A stretch of DNA of 64,000 nt. Origin: Adenanthera pavonina (taxonomy: Eukaryota; Streptophyta; Magnoliopsida; Fabales; Fabaceae). The position numbers were made by a program, and so were the translations under genes. Each line of letters opens with the position of its first letter. Positions within the stretch are counted from its first letter, which is position 1. Of the stretch, positions 44,312-55,987 are shown piece after piece. The stretch covers positions 33,874,001-33,938,000 of the forward strand of contig JAIVEN010000014.1 in assembly GCA_026686845.1 (NCBI GenBank), in the 5' to 3' direction. The notes beneath the pieces were generated by a model, which worked only from the letters and a program-made list of their open reading frames with translations, was not told the DNA's origin and did not search any database.

Positions 44312-46885
44312 TGTAACACCCTACCAAACTCAAACCTCAATTCTTGACAAAATACTTCAAATGCATCCAAATACAATCAAACCACTCTAACTTTAACTCT
44401 CAGAACACCAAAACTTTGAGTAACAATCAACAAACACCAGAATTGGGTTGGGCCCGTGACCTGCTACAGTGGCACCATTGACTCAATGAGGTAGTGGGGT
44501 TTGGCACCGTAGTACCCACATCAGTTCCCATATCAGAAAATTGTTGATTTTTCGGACCAACTTCTGCTGAGCATAACTTTGTGCTCCGACCTCCGATTGA
44601 TCTAATTCCAACTCCTGCAGGTTACTCTCATCATAATCTAACCATGAGCACCAATTTCACTTGAATCCACCTTTGTATGGAGATTTTGGGCACCCATCAC
44701 CTTTTTAGCCACTTTTTGATCAAAACTCACCACCTATCACCTCTAATTGCCACTAAAGCCAAATGGGCACTCAAGGACCATTCACTCAGGTCCTATTTGG
44801 CTTAACTAACTTGTCCTAGGAGGTTTTACCTTGGAGAAACCTCTCCTTCGAGAATTGACCCCTTGAACCTTAGAACCACATAATAGGCTATATGCCCAAA
44901 ACTCACATACATGGCTCAAACCCACCTTTGGGCTCCTGCAAAAGATCAATCCAGCTTACAGACATATTCCCAACAATGATGACCCATACTGGGGTCCAAA
45001 ACATCATCACACACATCTAAATCATTCATGACACCTATCTACATCTCGCATACCATCAATAACATCATATAACCATCAATATCATCCATACATCATTTCT
45101 ATCATCATATTATCATATAACATACAGCCAATACTCGTAGGACATGTATACCAATCTCACAATACTACATACCAACAATACTCCCCAGAAATACTCAAAA
45201 CAGGCAATACACTTAACTACCACCTACTTGGCATAATATTGCATAAACTAAATTACAACTATAATTATACTTGGGTTTCCCAAAGACGGAGAGGCTTGCA
45301 ATTCCGTGGTCCTCTCTAAACTAGCACTGAGTCTTCATCTGATAGGTTAGTCATTGAGGGGGTGTGAGACAATGTCTCAGTAACTGGGGACAACCACACA
45401 CACATATATATACATAACTCATACAATCTTATGAATGCAATATGAAATGGAATGCATGTCTCTCTTGCGCACAGCTAGAACCAGGAGCTGTCGTCATAAC
45501 AGGACATTTAGTATAGGTAATTTCCTTTCAATAGTTGATGAAGACTGATTCTGGGACATTACTAAGCTCACTTCCTATTAGTGCACCCTACCAAAGGTAA
45601 CAATAATGTTCGGATCGTGGTTCTCCTTCCCCTGAACTACCTCAAATTGGTGATGATTTAGGAAAGGTGCAGTCCATTGTCGCCTGACTCCCCTAGCCAT
45701 AAGGGAGGATTTAGCGACAGGGATCCCATCCTTATCCTTCCTTATCATATATCATATCATATCATCATCACCACCCAATCACCATATACCTCACAATGCC
45801 ATGTGGTGATGCTAATATCATATCATCAAATAATAATCATCATGATCTCAATGTCATGCTATGCATCATGTAATGTCACATCCTCATCATCATATATGCA
45901 ATCATCATCATAATCATCATCTAGTTGTATGTATACCATGATATATAGAAAATTGTACACACAAACACATCAATATCATGGTATGAAAGAAACATGCATA
46001 TATACACATATATACTCATATATATAAATACAATACAAATAATACAAATACCTGGTTATCTCAGGTTGTCAACACCATGCACACAGGGACTTAGGCAAGC
46101 CTCCGGAGCACCTATCACAAGCTATACGCCTCCAATTAGCCAATCATCCACTATAACAATATAATACCTTAATTAACATAACTCCAATAACACTAAAATC
46201 CACAATCTAGCCATCCAAGCTTAACTCGGCGTTCTAACAACATACACACATGCCAAGAAACCTTAAACTATCATTCAAACATATACCAACACATGTAACT
46301 TTGGATTTCCACTTTCTTTCCTAATTTTCAACCTAGGGTTTAACTCAAACCCATCACAATCTGACCAAAACTCAAATCCAAAACTTCCTAACACTATATA
46401 ACACTTCTACAACACCAAAATAAACATTTTAATCGGTGGATTCTTCCCCAACTTGAAAACTCACATACTCCCACCAATTTCCAAATCAAAATCGAAGAGA
46501 AAAGAAAAGGGAGGGAGTAAGATAAACTTACCAACCATTAATTGAGCTCTCTAGGTCCAGAAAACATCCCCTCAGGTTAGATTCATATGCCCTAGCAGAG
46601 CTCCTCTGTTCTTCCTTCATTTTCTCCTTCCGCATTTGACTGAAATGTTTCTGACTTATACAAATTTTGGGACCCTCGTCGTGGCTCCAGATAAGCCTGC
46701 AGTGACGTTAGTGTTCTCAGTCCTGTATTTCACCGCAAAGTGACCTCTTCGTTAGCTCAAATATTGAATTTCTCCCATTTTGCTTCTTTCTTCGGTCTTG
46801 TTTCCCCCAGTCCAACACACGACACAAGGGTTACTTCATGTTAGCTCAAGACTATGTTTAGAGTAATGTAATGAGGGTTGTTACA
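44312..46885 (-). mobile_element. Solo LTR, Tekay-LTR family, TSD CTCCT
   Basis: A 2574-bp inverted copy from TGTAACACCC to GGGTTGTTACA, flanked by perfect CTCCT (44307-44311, 46886-46890). It is more diverged than the neighbouring 41745 copy: its GC-rich block has lost most CG dinucleotides. It retains the splice-site-like CTTACCAACC (about 46527) and perfect hairpin arms (45945 and 45973). Confidence 0.9.
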
Positions 46886-48035
46886 CTCCTTCCCCTGAGC
46901 CACTGTGAATTAGTAGTGATTTATGGAAGGTGTATCCCCAAATCCACTGCCACCTGGCTCTTCCAAAGAGAGGATTTAGTGACAAGAATATTTCATCATA
47001 TCATATTGTCTTCTGCCACCTGGCTTTCCCAAGGAGAGGATTTAACAATAGGGATCTTTATCATATCATCATCTCATATCATATTATCATCACCTCATCA
47101 TCAATCTCTCACTATGCAATCATATGGTGATGATGTCAATGCCATGTTAACATGCCTCAAACACACACACATATATATAGTCATTACAAACATCATATGG
47201 ACATGCTAGCATGTAATAGTATGGGGATGCTACACATCATACATACACAACATATACAATCATCATATACCAACTAGCCGCGTGCATACCATGATATATA
47301 GGAAATCATACATATACACAACTAATATCATGGTATAAAAAGGAACATACATATATACATATATATACTATCATAGCTTACCATGCAAACAATACAAACA
47401 CCCGGTTATCTCAATTGTCGCTATCATGCGCACGAGTTCCACAAGCTTTCTTGAATACCAATCCCAATTCTTGACTTCTCTAATAAACTAAACAACCTTT
47501 ACAATACCATAAAATCCTTAACAAACATACAATCCAAATATCCAAATTCTATAATTCAACCATTTAGGCCTAACCCATGGTTCCAACACTATTTAGCTCC
47601 TAAGAACCATTCAAACACTAATCAATCCCATATATTTTGGATTCCTCATCTTCTCAACCAAGAACAACCTGGGGTTAAGCTTAAATCATACATACTCCCT
47701 TCAAAACTCATACCCAAGGATCACAACCACTAAATCACACTCCATTAACCCCATTTCATCCATTTTAATCTATGGGATTTGGCCAAAACCAAAGATCCCA
47801 ATATCTACCCGAGAAAATCCAACTTAAAACTGAAGAAAATGGAGAGGGAGGAGTAGGGATTACTTACCAACCAAGATCGAAGCTTCAAGAAGCCGAAATT
47901 CTCTCCCAAAGGTTGGATTATTCGAACCCTAGCAGTGTCTCTTCGTCGCTCCCTCCATTTCTTTCTTTTCTGTTCGACTGAAATGTTCTCGGTTTATACA
48001 AAATTCTCGACTCTCACCGCGACGCCATTGGTTTA

Positions 48036-48450
48036 TGTGATATCCGGGTACAGATGAGGGTGGGGAGTGATCACCGGTGCAAGAAATGGGGTGTGAAATA
48101 AAAAGTGATGAGGCATGGATAAGGAGTGGCTCTTGGCAGGCTTCTAAGCTGGAGGGGCATATGAATGAATCAAATGCATACCGGAATGAGAGAGATCCAG
48201 AAACTGTATAGGTATGAGACTGTACATTTAAAGGAATTGATAAATACTACCTATACCAATAAGGTGCATCTACTTTTTTGATAGTCTGTCCCTTAAGAAC
48301 TCCTCAGTGAAGCGTGCTTAACTTGGAGCAATTTTGGGATAGGTGACTTCCTGGGAAAAATGTGTGTGAGTAAGGTCAAAGCACACTAAAAGAGCTTGTG
48401 CTGATTTGTGGGGACAGTCATCAATCCCAAAGAAATGGCCAAATGTTATA
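48036..48450 (+). mobile_element. Cassandra-type solo LTR, copy 2
   Basis: A 415-bp unit from TGTGATATCC to AATGTTATA, a relative of 12136-12558. Flanks GTTTA (48031-48035) and GTTTC (48451-48455) fit a 5-bp duplication with one substitution. The 5S-derived part keeps AGTGAAGCGTGCTTA (48306-48320) and GATAGGTGACTTCCTGGGAA (48338-48357), each slightly decayed. It is inserted in the Tekay 5' LTR. Confidence 0.75.
48251..48362 (+). other. 5S rRNA-derived segment within Cassandra LTR, copy 2
   Basis: Same layout as copy 1: ATACCA, TGCATC, AAGAACTCCTCAGT, A-box-like and C-box-like blocks. Point changes in both boxes suggest weaker pol III promoter potential than copy 1. Confidence 0.7.
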
Positions 48451-48642
48451 GTTTCAGCCAGAAAATGTCATTCTGGAGCTCTCTCTTGCCACTGCGGCCC
48501 TGCTCTTCACCACGGTGTGAAGCTCTTTCAGCCTCCACTTGAACCTTTCCTTCGTCTTGTTTCCTTCGGTATTACATACAATACCAATTACTCTTGGATA
48601 GCTAGGGACCAAGTTAGGGACAATGTCATAAGGGTTGTTACA

Positions 48643-48911
48643 ACTGAAAATTCCGTTGCTAATCCGTCACAGAGTTGGAATAATATTAACCCAACAATTC
48701 ATCACTAACTCATGTAGTGACGAAATTTTCTGTCACTAATTAGTGACGGAATGTAAAATTCCATCACTAACAAATTAGCCACGGCGATATCAACAACTCA
48801 ATGTATCAGTCACTAATTCCATCACTAAATCATTAGCAACGGTCTTATCCACATTTAGCGACGGATCAATGACAAAAATTTTTGTTAGTAATCTGATGTT
48901 TTTTTGTAGTG
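48643..48911. repeat. Right subterminal region and end of the CACTA element
   Basis: Contains repeated GTGACGGA/TCCATCACTAA motifs and ends TTTTTTTGTAGTG (48899-48911), matching in inverted form the left end at 10437. The ATC duplication follows. Confidence 0.8.
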
Positions 48912-49939
48912 ATCCGTACATAATTAGGATTTAAAATAAAATATTTAATTAGGATATTTATAATATCTCTTGGATTTAATTAGGTTTTATTTTATCTTAT
49001 TTATTTTCTATTTAATAATTTATTTTTATTTAAGTTTAGGTTATTTAAGTTTAGGTTAGATTATTCTGGCTAGAATTTTTTTTTTTGCTTTATATAAGTT
49101 GTTTCCATTTTAGTGAGGATCCAAGGGTTTATAAATAGTTTTAAAATTATTTTTTTTACATGTCTTGATTATTAATGGAATATTGAGTATTTTTAATGAT
49201 ACCTCTTTCCTTGAGATATTTCTTTTCTTCCTCCTTCCTGTTTACTCTTTCTCTCTCTCCCTTCTCCCTCTTGTATCATTGTCTCATTTACAGCTGATAT
49301 TTGAGATTTTAAAATCTCATTGTTTATTGTTTAGAATTACAGTTCAGGATTTTACAACTCAGTTCCATCTTATTTATAGCATATCTAGCAAATTACAATC
49401 TTAAATTGCTAAGGGGCATTTTTATCATCACAACTTTTTATTAAAATAAAGACTTGGGTTCTTCATTGTACTTTTCTAAATTCAAAGTCTTTCAGTATTT
49501 TTGTTTCTTTTGATGTCCTACAGAGTCTTTTTTCCTTAAGGCTTTCTACAGGAAGTCATGTACTGGTGGGAGAAAAGGTTGAACAACAACCACATAATAA
49601 TAATAATAATAATATATATATAGTGGATATTCTCCTCTTTCCGACACGGAAGCTAGTTGAGAAGGCTAATTTCTTAGAGCCCTAGCTCTCGTGAGAACTC
49701 AAAACATTATTTTTTTTTACAAGAAATTTAACGAAAACAAAAGCATTTTTTCTCATAATTCCTATGTTAATGTTCAATTCAGCTTAAGCATTATTTTATT
49801 ATATTCTCCCACATTTTCTTAATGGATAGGGACATAGTCCATCCCTAAACTTCTACTTTCCCGAAGTGTTCCAAAAATGTAATTAAGAAAAAAAATTTGA
49901 CTTTAGCAAGAAACAATAGTAGGCCTTATGCATTTGTAC
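48912..49939. other. AT-rich host DNA
   Basis: No gene recognised. It includes a (TAA)n-(TA)n microsatellite (about 49594-49622). Confidence 0.4.
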
Positions 49940-51935
49940 TGTAACACCTTATCTTATCACTATATTTCCCATATATTATACAACATTTGAGAGTACTTAG
50001 AAAAGATTTAGATGCTTGAATCATATAAAATTCAAGAATGAAAATTTTCATTTTTCAAATTAACAAGTCCCTTTGCACACTGAAATTCAAAAATTCATAA
50101 CTAAATGTAGAAAAATCATATAGTAGTGATTTAAGTCTCTAAATGCAGATTTAAGATTTGCTCCTTATGGGAAAAATGTATTACTGGACTTTCATTGGAT
50201 CATTTTACACAGAAAATCTCGTAAATATGATAGGGTGAAAAATTCCAGTTTTTTGTCCAGATTTCTTTCCAATAAGTTAATTTTTCATAACTTTCTCAAT
50301 TCTTAACCAATTTGTATGCTCTTTGGTTCCTTAGGAAGTTCATAATGTCTAATTTAATGACATGTAGATCACTACTTATATGAATTTGTTCAGGTCAAAC
50401 TTAGTCTTCCTAAACATTTCTGCCCCAAATTGGATTATTTAGGACTATTGTATTGTAACTAATACCAAAGCTACTATAATTTACCAAGAATGATCATAAA
50501 TGATTTCTATATCATTCACTAATCCAAAAGAGGTATCATAACACATATTACTAGTTCAACATAGTTACACACTTTAATTAAACAAACAGCATCATAATAT
50601 TTAAGATCAAATCTTCAACTCAAAGCAACTTCATTCTTCCTTCTCTTTGGTCTTATCCTTTGCATAGCTCATACCTAGCATGGGTTAGTAACTTGGGGGA
50701 ATGAGATTTTGCAATCTCAATAGCAAGATACATTTCAAACAAATATATCATCACACCAGCTTTTAAACATTATTTGAAACACTAAAAGCATATTATAACA
50801 TAATATACCATATTGTCAAATGGAAATTTCGGCAGAGTTTCGTCTTAATAAAAGGACATCCCGGGCATTGCCCTCAATTCAAAAAAGCCAATACCAGTCA
50901 TAAAATACAATAGCAACAATATGGCTCATCAAGAAACATCATGTAATTATTTGAGACAATATAAATGCAAGAAATGTAAATTGCTACTTGTCGGCTATAA
51001 CTTGCTTTCTAATTGAGCTTTCCTTTTCCAATCACCTTCTCACAACTTCCCAAACCTATAATCAATGATATAATCATGCTAAATTATTTCATTCTTCATA
51101 AGACAATTTAAAGTGTGTTTATGCCTTAAAAATCCATATTGTCCATTCTAAGTTTAATCCTCCAATCAATACTCGTTTCTAGCTAATTCTTATATGAGGA
51201 ATCTATTTCTAACATTAGTTTTATAAAATTCCATCCCCTACCTTTACTTTTCTTCTTGGTCAGAACTGATCATCTTAAGGCACAAAAGAAATTTCAATTC
51301 TTTTATGCCATAACTCATGCATTTCTTCCCTAAATTCTAGTTATGGTTGAAATTACCATTAAGAGGAAAAAGGGAAGAGTTTCCAACAATCACATCAAAT
51401 CTTTAGTAGTTTTTGTTTTCTACTACCTTATTTTCCTATCTAAAACCTAAACCTTAAGTTCAGAATTTGAAAGGCAAATTCTTACCTTGCTTCCTTGGAT
51501 TTCCCCTTTTTTTTTTCTTTCCTTTCTCGCTTCTTCCTTCTCCCTTCAGCTTCTTTTTATCTCTCTTGGGCTTCTTCCCTTTGGCCAGAAAATGCTACAG
51601 AATGGGGAGGGATGTCTAATATTTATAGAGGTTAAAATCTGATCCTAACCCTCTATCTTTATTTAATCTAATGGTCCAAATTTGTTAAGTGGCATTATCC
51701 ATAACATCATCACTTAATTTCTTCATAAAATCTAATTAGATTAATTTGTAGAATAAATCTCCATTTTCCTTGGCTCAACACTTAGTAAAAAGAGTAAAAT
51801 TTTGAGTGGAATTCTTCCCTTCATTATCTGGGCCACTTGGAGAAAAGGCGGTGAAAAGTCTTAACCGAAAATTTCTTATCCGAAGGAGTTCTGAACGTGA
51901 GTGAGAGAAAAGAGAAAATGGAGGAGAAAATTACA
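49940..51935 (-). mobile_element. Possible solo LTR of an unidentified Gypsy family
   Basis: Begins TGTAACACCT, like the LTR ends in this window. On the minus strand it has a layout similar to the Tekay-family LTR: a TATAAATA box (about 51621), a purine-rich leader and a splice-site-like AAGGTAAGA (about 51483). The far end was placed at GAAAATTACA only by eye. No target duplication was found and no second copy is present, so this is tentative. Confidence 0.3.
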
Positions 51936-52648
51936 TCAACATTCCCTATATAATTTTACCAAAAAGAGGGGAGAATGAGAAAATAATTTTTCAATTGTCA
52001 AATTAATTTTTTATTGGCCTAGATGGATTGCAAATTTTTTACATAGGGTAAGCTTTTTCTACATCAATTAGAGCTATTTATATTTCTATATATAGTATAA
52101 ATTATATCAAGTTTAAGGTTTATAATGATCTATTTTATCTGTTAGAAAATAATTATTTATAAGGTCTGAAAATTTTTTACTATTTACTTTTGATTTCCAT
52201 GGTCCCACCTAACACTTTATCTTCAAATGATCTATCTTCTAATCTAGACCTTCCGGTGAAACAAGACTTATACCATTGGAATCAGCTCATCGAGAGCTTT
52301 TATATGATAGGTACTTTGCATATTTTTTATTGGATAGAATTAATTCTAATTAAGAACTAAACTTGTAAAATGATTATTTATCCTTTATAATATTTAAATA
52401 GTATATTAATTTTAACGTCCTCTCTAATCCTGCTTTCAATACTATAATGCAGAGCATATCAAATTATCATGCTTAAAACATAGCCCTAGAAATTTGAATG
52501 GTACATGTACCATGCCCGAGATGAATCACTTATGAGTGGGGCTTCTTCATTTAAATGCTACATGTGCAGTTTTACAACCAACCATAGAGACAATTAATTG
52601 ATAAATCTGAGAAGCTATAGCTATATCTATATAACACCATGAGGAGTT
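51936..52648. other. AT-rich spacer downstream of the WSD1-like gene
   Basis: No gene seen. It probably contains the 3' UTR and polyadenylation signals of the minus-strand acyltransferase gene. Confidence 0.4.
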
Positions 52649-55600
52649 CTAGTACGAGCTTCTAACTCGCATGGTTTCTTGAGGAATTTCCACAGCTTCC
52701 TTGAGTATTATCTCAAAGGCACTTTTAATGCAGGATTTCAGTTTGGGTTCGTCTATTAAATATTTTCCAGCCTTGACGGTCACTCTTAGAACTCCCATGT
52801 AGCTCATTATTGATATCCCAAGGCCCTGAAACCCATAAAATTTAAATGTTCATTTCAGAGAATTCAAAGGCTTTCTTAAATGGTTGTTCCCCATTTCTGT
52901 CAGCGTTTAAAAATTATCATAAAAGGCAACTATTTTTCATCTTTTTTTTTTTGGAAACTATTTTTCGCCTTTATTCCACCATTTAGTGGATTCCATCACT
53001 CCTTATGATTCAAACTTTTCCATTCCTGTTCTAATTGATTGGTTTCGTTTGAGTGTTATAATTTTTTTTATCAATATTTCCAATAAAAATATAAAATACA
53101 GAAGGAATTTTTTGAAAGGTTAATTCAATCACAAAATCGAATTATAAAATTTATCCATTTACTATAAAATCATATAATAAAGACATTAATTATACCTTTA
53201 TTTTCTTCATTTTCTGTCCATGTTATTCGAAAATAAATGCAGAAGTCCGTAACTAAGAGTTTGGTCCCTGAAAAAAGTTTGCATATACCTCTACTAATTC
53301 GTTTTCTATAATTAATTAATTTACAGGCTCTTTGATTGCCGGCAATTCACCGGAAAAATAAAATACCTCAGGACCTCCGGCAATGGTGAAATACAAGCCT
53401 TTCACAGGATGGTTAGCCAAAGACATAGGTTGTGATGGTCCGATCAAGTTTGTAATTACCATACTTGATTTTGACACTGTGCCATGAATGTGTTTAGCCA
53501 CTGACTGCAACCACACAACAATTGATTATGCTTTAAAAAAATCTGAAAGTTCAACAATACAAATTATCACCAGTGCCAGTGTCTGCAGCCACAATAATTT
53601 AGCCGTACTATTCACAAATTTTATATAATTGTTGTTGCCTACAAGAACAAAAAACTTCCTTTTCACAGCTTCTTGTTCCAACTAATAAATTGAGTTTCAA
53701 TTCCATGTGAGATTTCTACTTTAACCAATATGTGTAAGAGGACAGCTTTTCTTAGATATCATATTTTGAGAGTAAACTAAATTTGAGTTTTTTCTTTCCC
53801 ACCAGCAACAAATAAAAAAAAATCACCTAATGCATGTGGGTGGTATATATTCAAGTGGTGAAATGTTCTACTTATCTACACTCAAACATGTACACTTCTC
53901 ACCAATGTGGGGACTAAACACCTTCCCTAGTCATAAACTATCCTAATTGCCAAGTGAAAAGTAAAACATTTCATAATACCAAACACCTATGGATGTGCTG
54001 TAATGACGCTCTAAAGAAAAGGGAAGTTTTGCTGTAAATTTATGCAATATATATTTATTCTTTCTATTTAATTTAACCAGATGTACCCATACATATATAC
54101 CTCATAGCCTTTGAATTTACACTCCATCTCCAGAAGCATCCCGGTGAGCGGAACAGCCAAAGATTGTTTCTTCATCTTGATTATATTGTGTGCTTTCCAG
54201 ATAAATTCCAGTGGATTTGAAATTCTGTCATTTTCTAACTTTGGAATTGGGACATGCAAGAAGGAAATACGGTTCCCCCATGGCCCTTTTGCCTTAGCAT
54301 TAAGCATGTCATCGACGGACTGGTAACCTTCAGCGTTTCTCGTATTCAACAGCACTAACGCCGTGGAGTTTGCAGCCCCGGATTTCTTATTTACATCTTG
54401 CATGTATAAGCGAGTCCCATAAAAGATAATTCCAGTGATTACATCATTCATTGTCTGTATATTTAAAAAGATATGAGTAGGTAACCTGCTAGATATACAA
54501 GAGTTCTTGAAGGTCAAAAACCATTGAAGAATTTTCAACAAACGAAAGAAAATGAGAGATTAATTACCACTCCAAGTCTTGACTTAATTAATTTGATTTG
54601 GTCAGTGGAAAAACTCATGGTTGATATGGTGATTGGACGAACTTCTGTTCCTTCAAGACCAGACCTGATTGGTGTTTCATCATCTTCAAGGATGCTGCTT
54701 TTCAATATGCTCCACCACAAATCTGCTACAGTATTGTAGGCTGCCAACATGGCTGAAGAAAATCGTGTAAAAAAGCTTTTGTTGAGAGAAGTTGAAGGCT
54801 TGAGGGAAGGGAAAGACAGTGGAAGAGAGGGATTATCAGCTCTTTGAAGACAAGAAAGAAGAGCACCCATTAGAGAGTAGCCATCTCCGTGAGAATGGTG
54901 GAGTTTGAAGATGAGGGTACTTGCTGAACTGCTTGTAGGGTAATTCACGATGTGAATTTCCCATAATGGTCTGCTTTCTGGAAGCTTCACGATTGATATT
55001 CTTGACAAGTAATCAGCCAAACACTTGTCATATGATGATTCCTTTGACTTGCTTTCAGGAAATAAGGGAATCTTTATATGATCATTCAAGTTCACATCAA
55101 CTTTCTTCCAATGTTTTCTCCCACTTTTGTCTTCAACCTGCTCTCAACGCAAAGGATATTATTTCCCGTAAAACTTGAACAAAAACTGAAATTTATAACG
55201 GAGAGGTCCATCGCTGATCAAGAAAAATCCCTTGCAAATTGGTTTTTGATAGATTCTTCCATTGTAATTTAAGAAATAAGGGACATTTCTGACTGACTTA
55301 ACAATGGATTAGGGCAATTTAAAATTTTTGCAATGGATTTCTGAAAGATTTTGTAGGCAAAATTTTTGACTCAAATTGTCAGTTTTTTTTTTTTGATATG
55401 TTTGTCTTTACCATGCTCTTAGATAATGTTATGTATTTGATATAAATTACATATGTTACACTAGAAATATATAAAATGAAAACAAATCTCAAAATTTGTT
55501 ACCCAGTTGAGGATGAGTGAGGAACCTAAGAATAGAAATAATAATTAATGCTACTCTTACGAACGCTCCTCGCTTCCGTCAATTAACTTTCTGACAATAT

Positions 55601-55797
55601 TATTATATAAAGCGAGGGTTGATGGGAAGGAAGAGATGATTGAGGAGAGGAATGGCTTGAGATTCATTGAAGGGAACTTCGAATTCTAAAACGCCAATAA
55701 TGTAAATGCATAGTACAGAGCTGGTGAAGTATTGTCCCATAGGACTCACTGGTACCACTACTTCTTCTTCTTCTTCTTGGTACTGCTTTATCATCAT
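52649..55797 (-). CDS. WSD1-like: WSD1-like wax ester synthase/diacylglycerol acyltransferase, 5 exons, exon 1 end disrupted
   Basis: Bifunctional WS/DGAT enzymes esterify fatty alcohols (or diacylglycerol) with acyl-CoA, making cuticular wax esters at the ER. Exons (minus strand): 55797-55609, 55137-54568, 54454-54101, 53504-53367, 52825-52649, about 475 residues in total, the usual family length. Exon 1 has PVSPMGQYFTSSVLCIYIIG and ends LFLPINPRF. Exon 2 has SRPLWEIHIVNYP, the catalytic HHxxxDG motif as HHSHGDG (54900-54880) and LLSCLQRADNPSLPL. Exon 3 has MNDVITGIIFYGTRLYMQ. Exon 4 has SNLIGP-type TNLIGPSQPMSLANHPVKG. Exon 5 has SYMGVLRVTV and a TAG stop. Introns 2-4 are phase 0 with GT-AG ends. 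Anomaly: directly after PRF the frame reads ATA TAA with no GT donor before the stop. Family members continue with a few residues here, so exon 1 needs an unusual splice or the gene is a recent pseudogene. Confidence 0.85.
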
Positions 55798-55870
55798 CCA
55801 CTGATTTTCTGCCGTTTTAGCAGCGATCACTAGTGTATTATGTGTCTGCTAAAGTAATCAGAAGTATGGG

Positions 55871-55987
55871 TACGTGAGGAGAGACACGTACAGGTAGGTT
55901 TATGTAATAAATGAAAGGAGGAAGAGGACAGAATTCCTATCACGCACAAAAGACGTACGAGAGAGATGTGGCAAGTAGTCTATACGT
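55871..55987. promoter_or_regulatory. Cluster of four ACGT cores upstream of the WSD1-like gene
   Basis: TACGTG (55871), CACGTA (55885), GACGTA (55952) and TACGTA (55983) lie 75-190 bp upstream of the start codon. ACGT cores are binding sites for plant bZIP factors, including ABA-responsive ones. Wax synthesis genes are often drought-induced, so a role is plausible but unproven. Confidence 0.35.

Larger units (their letters stand above)
35774..48642 (-). mobile_element. Tekay/Del-type chromovirus Gypsy element, defective
   Basis: Minus-strand element: 5' LTR 48642-40727 (about 2.54 kb after subtracting three nested insertions), tRNA-Met-type primer site, gag, protease, RT, RNase H, integrase with C-terminal chromodomain, polypurine tract, and a 138-bp stub of the 3' LTR. 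Both LTRs share the same variant start, TGTAACAACC/TGTATCAACA followed by GACATTGTCCCTA, which supports pairing. The gene order PR-RT-RH-IN-chromodomain and the IN/RT motifs identify a chromovirus of the Tekay (Del) clade. Stops and frameshifts are scattered across all domains. This is the only copy of its LTR family in the window that retains an internal region. Confidence 0.85.
40727..48642 (-). repeat. Tekay 5' LTR, interrupted by three insertions
   Basis: Own sequence is 40727-41744, 44134-44311, 46891-48035 and 48456-48642, about 2.5 kb, joining smoothly across each insertion. Insertions: inverted-family solo LTRs 41745-44128 (TSD AATGG) and 44312-46885 (TSD CTCCT), and a Cassandra-type LTR 48036-48450 (GTTTA/GTTTC). 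The LTR starts (48642, minus) TGTAACAACC and ends GTTACA at 40727. Its splice-site-like GGTAAG lies near 47865 and its inverted repeat at 47288 and 47325. The right flank ACTGA (48643-48647) has lost its partner. Confidence 0.8.
10437..48911. mobile_element. CACTA transposon split by nested retrotransposons, TSD ATC
   Basis: The left end begins CACTACAAAAAAAACAGC (10437). The right end, read on the minus strand from 48911, begins CACTACAAAAAAACATC. The flanks are ATC (10434-10436) and ATC (48912-48914), the 3-bp duplication characteristic of CACTA transposons. Both ends carry clustered subterminal motifs of the type TTAGTGACGGA and TAGCGACGG in both orientations (10455-10735 and 48655-48875), expected as transposase-binding sites. 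After removing the insertions, only about 1.3 kb belongs to the CACTA itself (10437-11120, 15576-15941, 48643-48911). No transposase remnant is visible, so it was a non-autonomous copy or has lost its core. That the two ends belong together is inferred from the matching ends plus the matching TSD. Confidence 0.8.

Noticed and set aside
48406..48708. 100-residue plus-strand frame crossing the Cassandra and Tekay LTR boundary
   Set aside because: It spans three unrelated sequences (Cassandra LTR, Tekay LTR start, CACTA end), so it is a chance frame.
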